In this document: in pieces, positions 29,606 through 29,726 of the stretch | Layout: every line of letters begins with the position of its first letter | Numbering within the stretch: position 1 is the first letter of the stretch | Source: Seminavis robusta | Taxonomy: Eukaryota; Bacillariophyta; Bacillariophyceae; Naviculales; Naviculaceae | Length of the DNA: 29,726 nucleotides | Direction: 5' to 3' | Assembly (NCBI GenBank): GCA_903772945.1 | Contig: CAICTM010001419.1 | Coordinates: 1 to 29,726 of the forward strand | Notes under the pieces: generated by a model | Told to the model about the DNA's origin: nothing | Database searches by the model: none | Seen by the model: only the letters and a program-made list of their open reading frames with translations | Translations under genes and position numbers: made by a program

Positions 29606-29726
29606 TGCACTACGCTAAAAGCTAGTGTAAAGATCTTTCGAGTGTTTTGAGTTTGAGAGAATGAAAGTTATGAGAGGATTAGAAAGCTATGAAAACTAGT
29701 CAACGAGAGAGATCCATAATCAAAGG
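29606..29726 (-). mobile_element. inverted LTR, cut by the window end
   Basis: TGCACTACGCTAAAAGCTAG and the following 100 bp are the reverse complement of the 3' end of the LTRs at 2138, 21349 and 25258, running off the window. The adjoining pentamer is GATTG. It lies head-on to the LTR ending at 25680. Confidence 0.9.

Overview
The window looks like nuclear DNA from a diatom, most likely a pennate one; this is inference. The evidence is compact spliced genes with 73-108 bp introns, protein architectures typical of eukaryotic nuclei, a plastid-type presequence with Phe after the signal peptide, a secreted Ser/Pro-rich protein, and many transposon remains of kinds common in diatom genomes. There is no bacterial-style operon and I recognised no RNA gene.

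Layout. Positions 1-3290 are a gene graveyard: a possible globin-like remnant (minus), the 5' part of a gene cut off by a solo LTR (2138-2559), and behind the LTR a decayed reverse-transcriptase-type element on the minus strand. Positions 3291-7080 hold no convincing gene. They contain an imperfect inverted repeat (4392-4732), a 333-bp terminal-inverted-repeat element filled with AAAGTCGCG words (4954-5286), a higher-order satellite of ~68-bp units (about 5310-6920) and four 38-bp tandem repeats (6921-7075).

Positions 7171-20633 are the genic core. It holds a five-exon PDZ-PX-VPS9 protein (endosomal Rab GEF type), a secreted Ser/Pro-rich protein, a five-exon BAH-ELM2-SANT chromatin protein (MTA-like), a RING/TPR protein, a three-exon type I membrane protein resembling the V-ATPase accessory protein ATP6AP2, and a probably plastid-targeted START/polyketide-cyclase-like protein. 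Reading frames were reconciled across all ten introns; one intron is GC-AG. These genes appear functionally unrelated.

Positions 21349-25680 are a decayed Ty3/gypsy retrotransposon with both LTRs. Gag is frameshifted, protease DTGAS and RT YVDD motifs remain, and RNase H plus the integrase core are deleted. Next come a gene cut by the 3' LTR, a 501-bp TIR element inserted at TTAA, an unoccupied copy of the same insertion site 600 bp away, paired hairpin repeats, a small acidic gene, an ORF with an in-frame TGA, and a transposase-like C-terminal fragment cut by a fourth, inverted LTR.

The most informative observations are the occupied/empty TTAA site pair, the subrepeat-filled TIR element, and the four related LTRs, none with a matching target duplication and all bordering broken genes.
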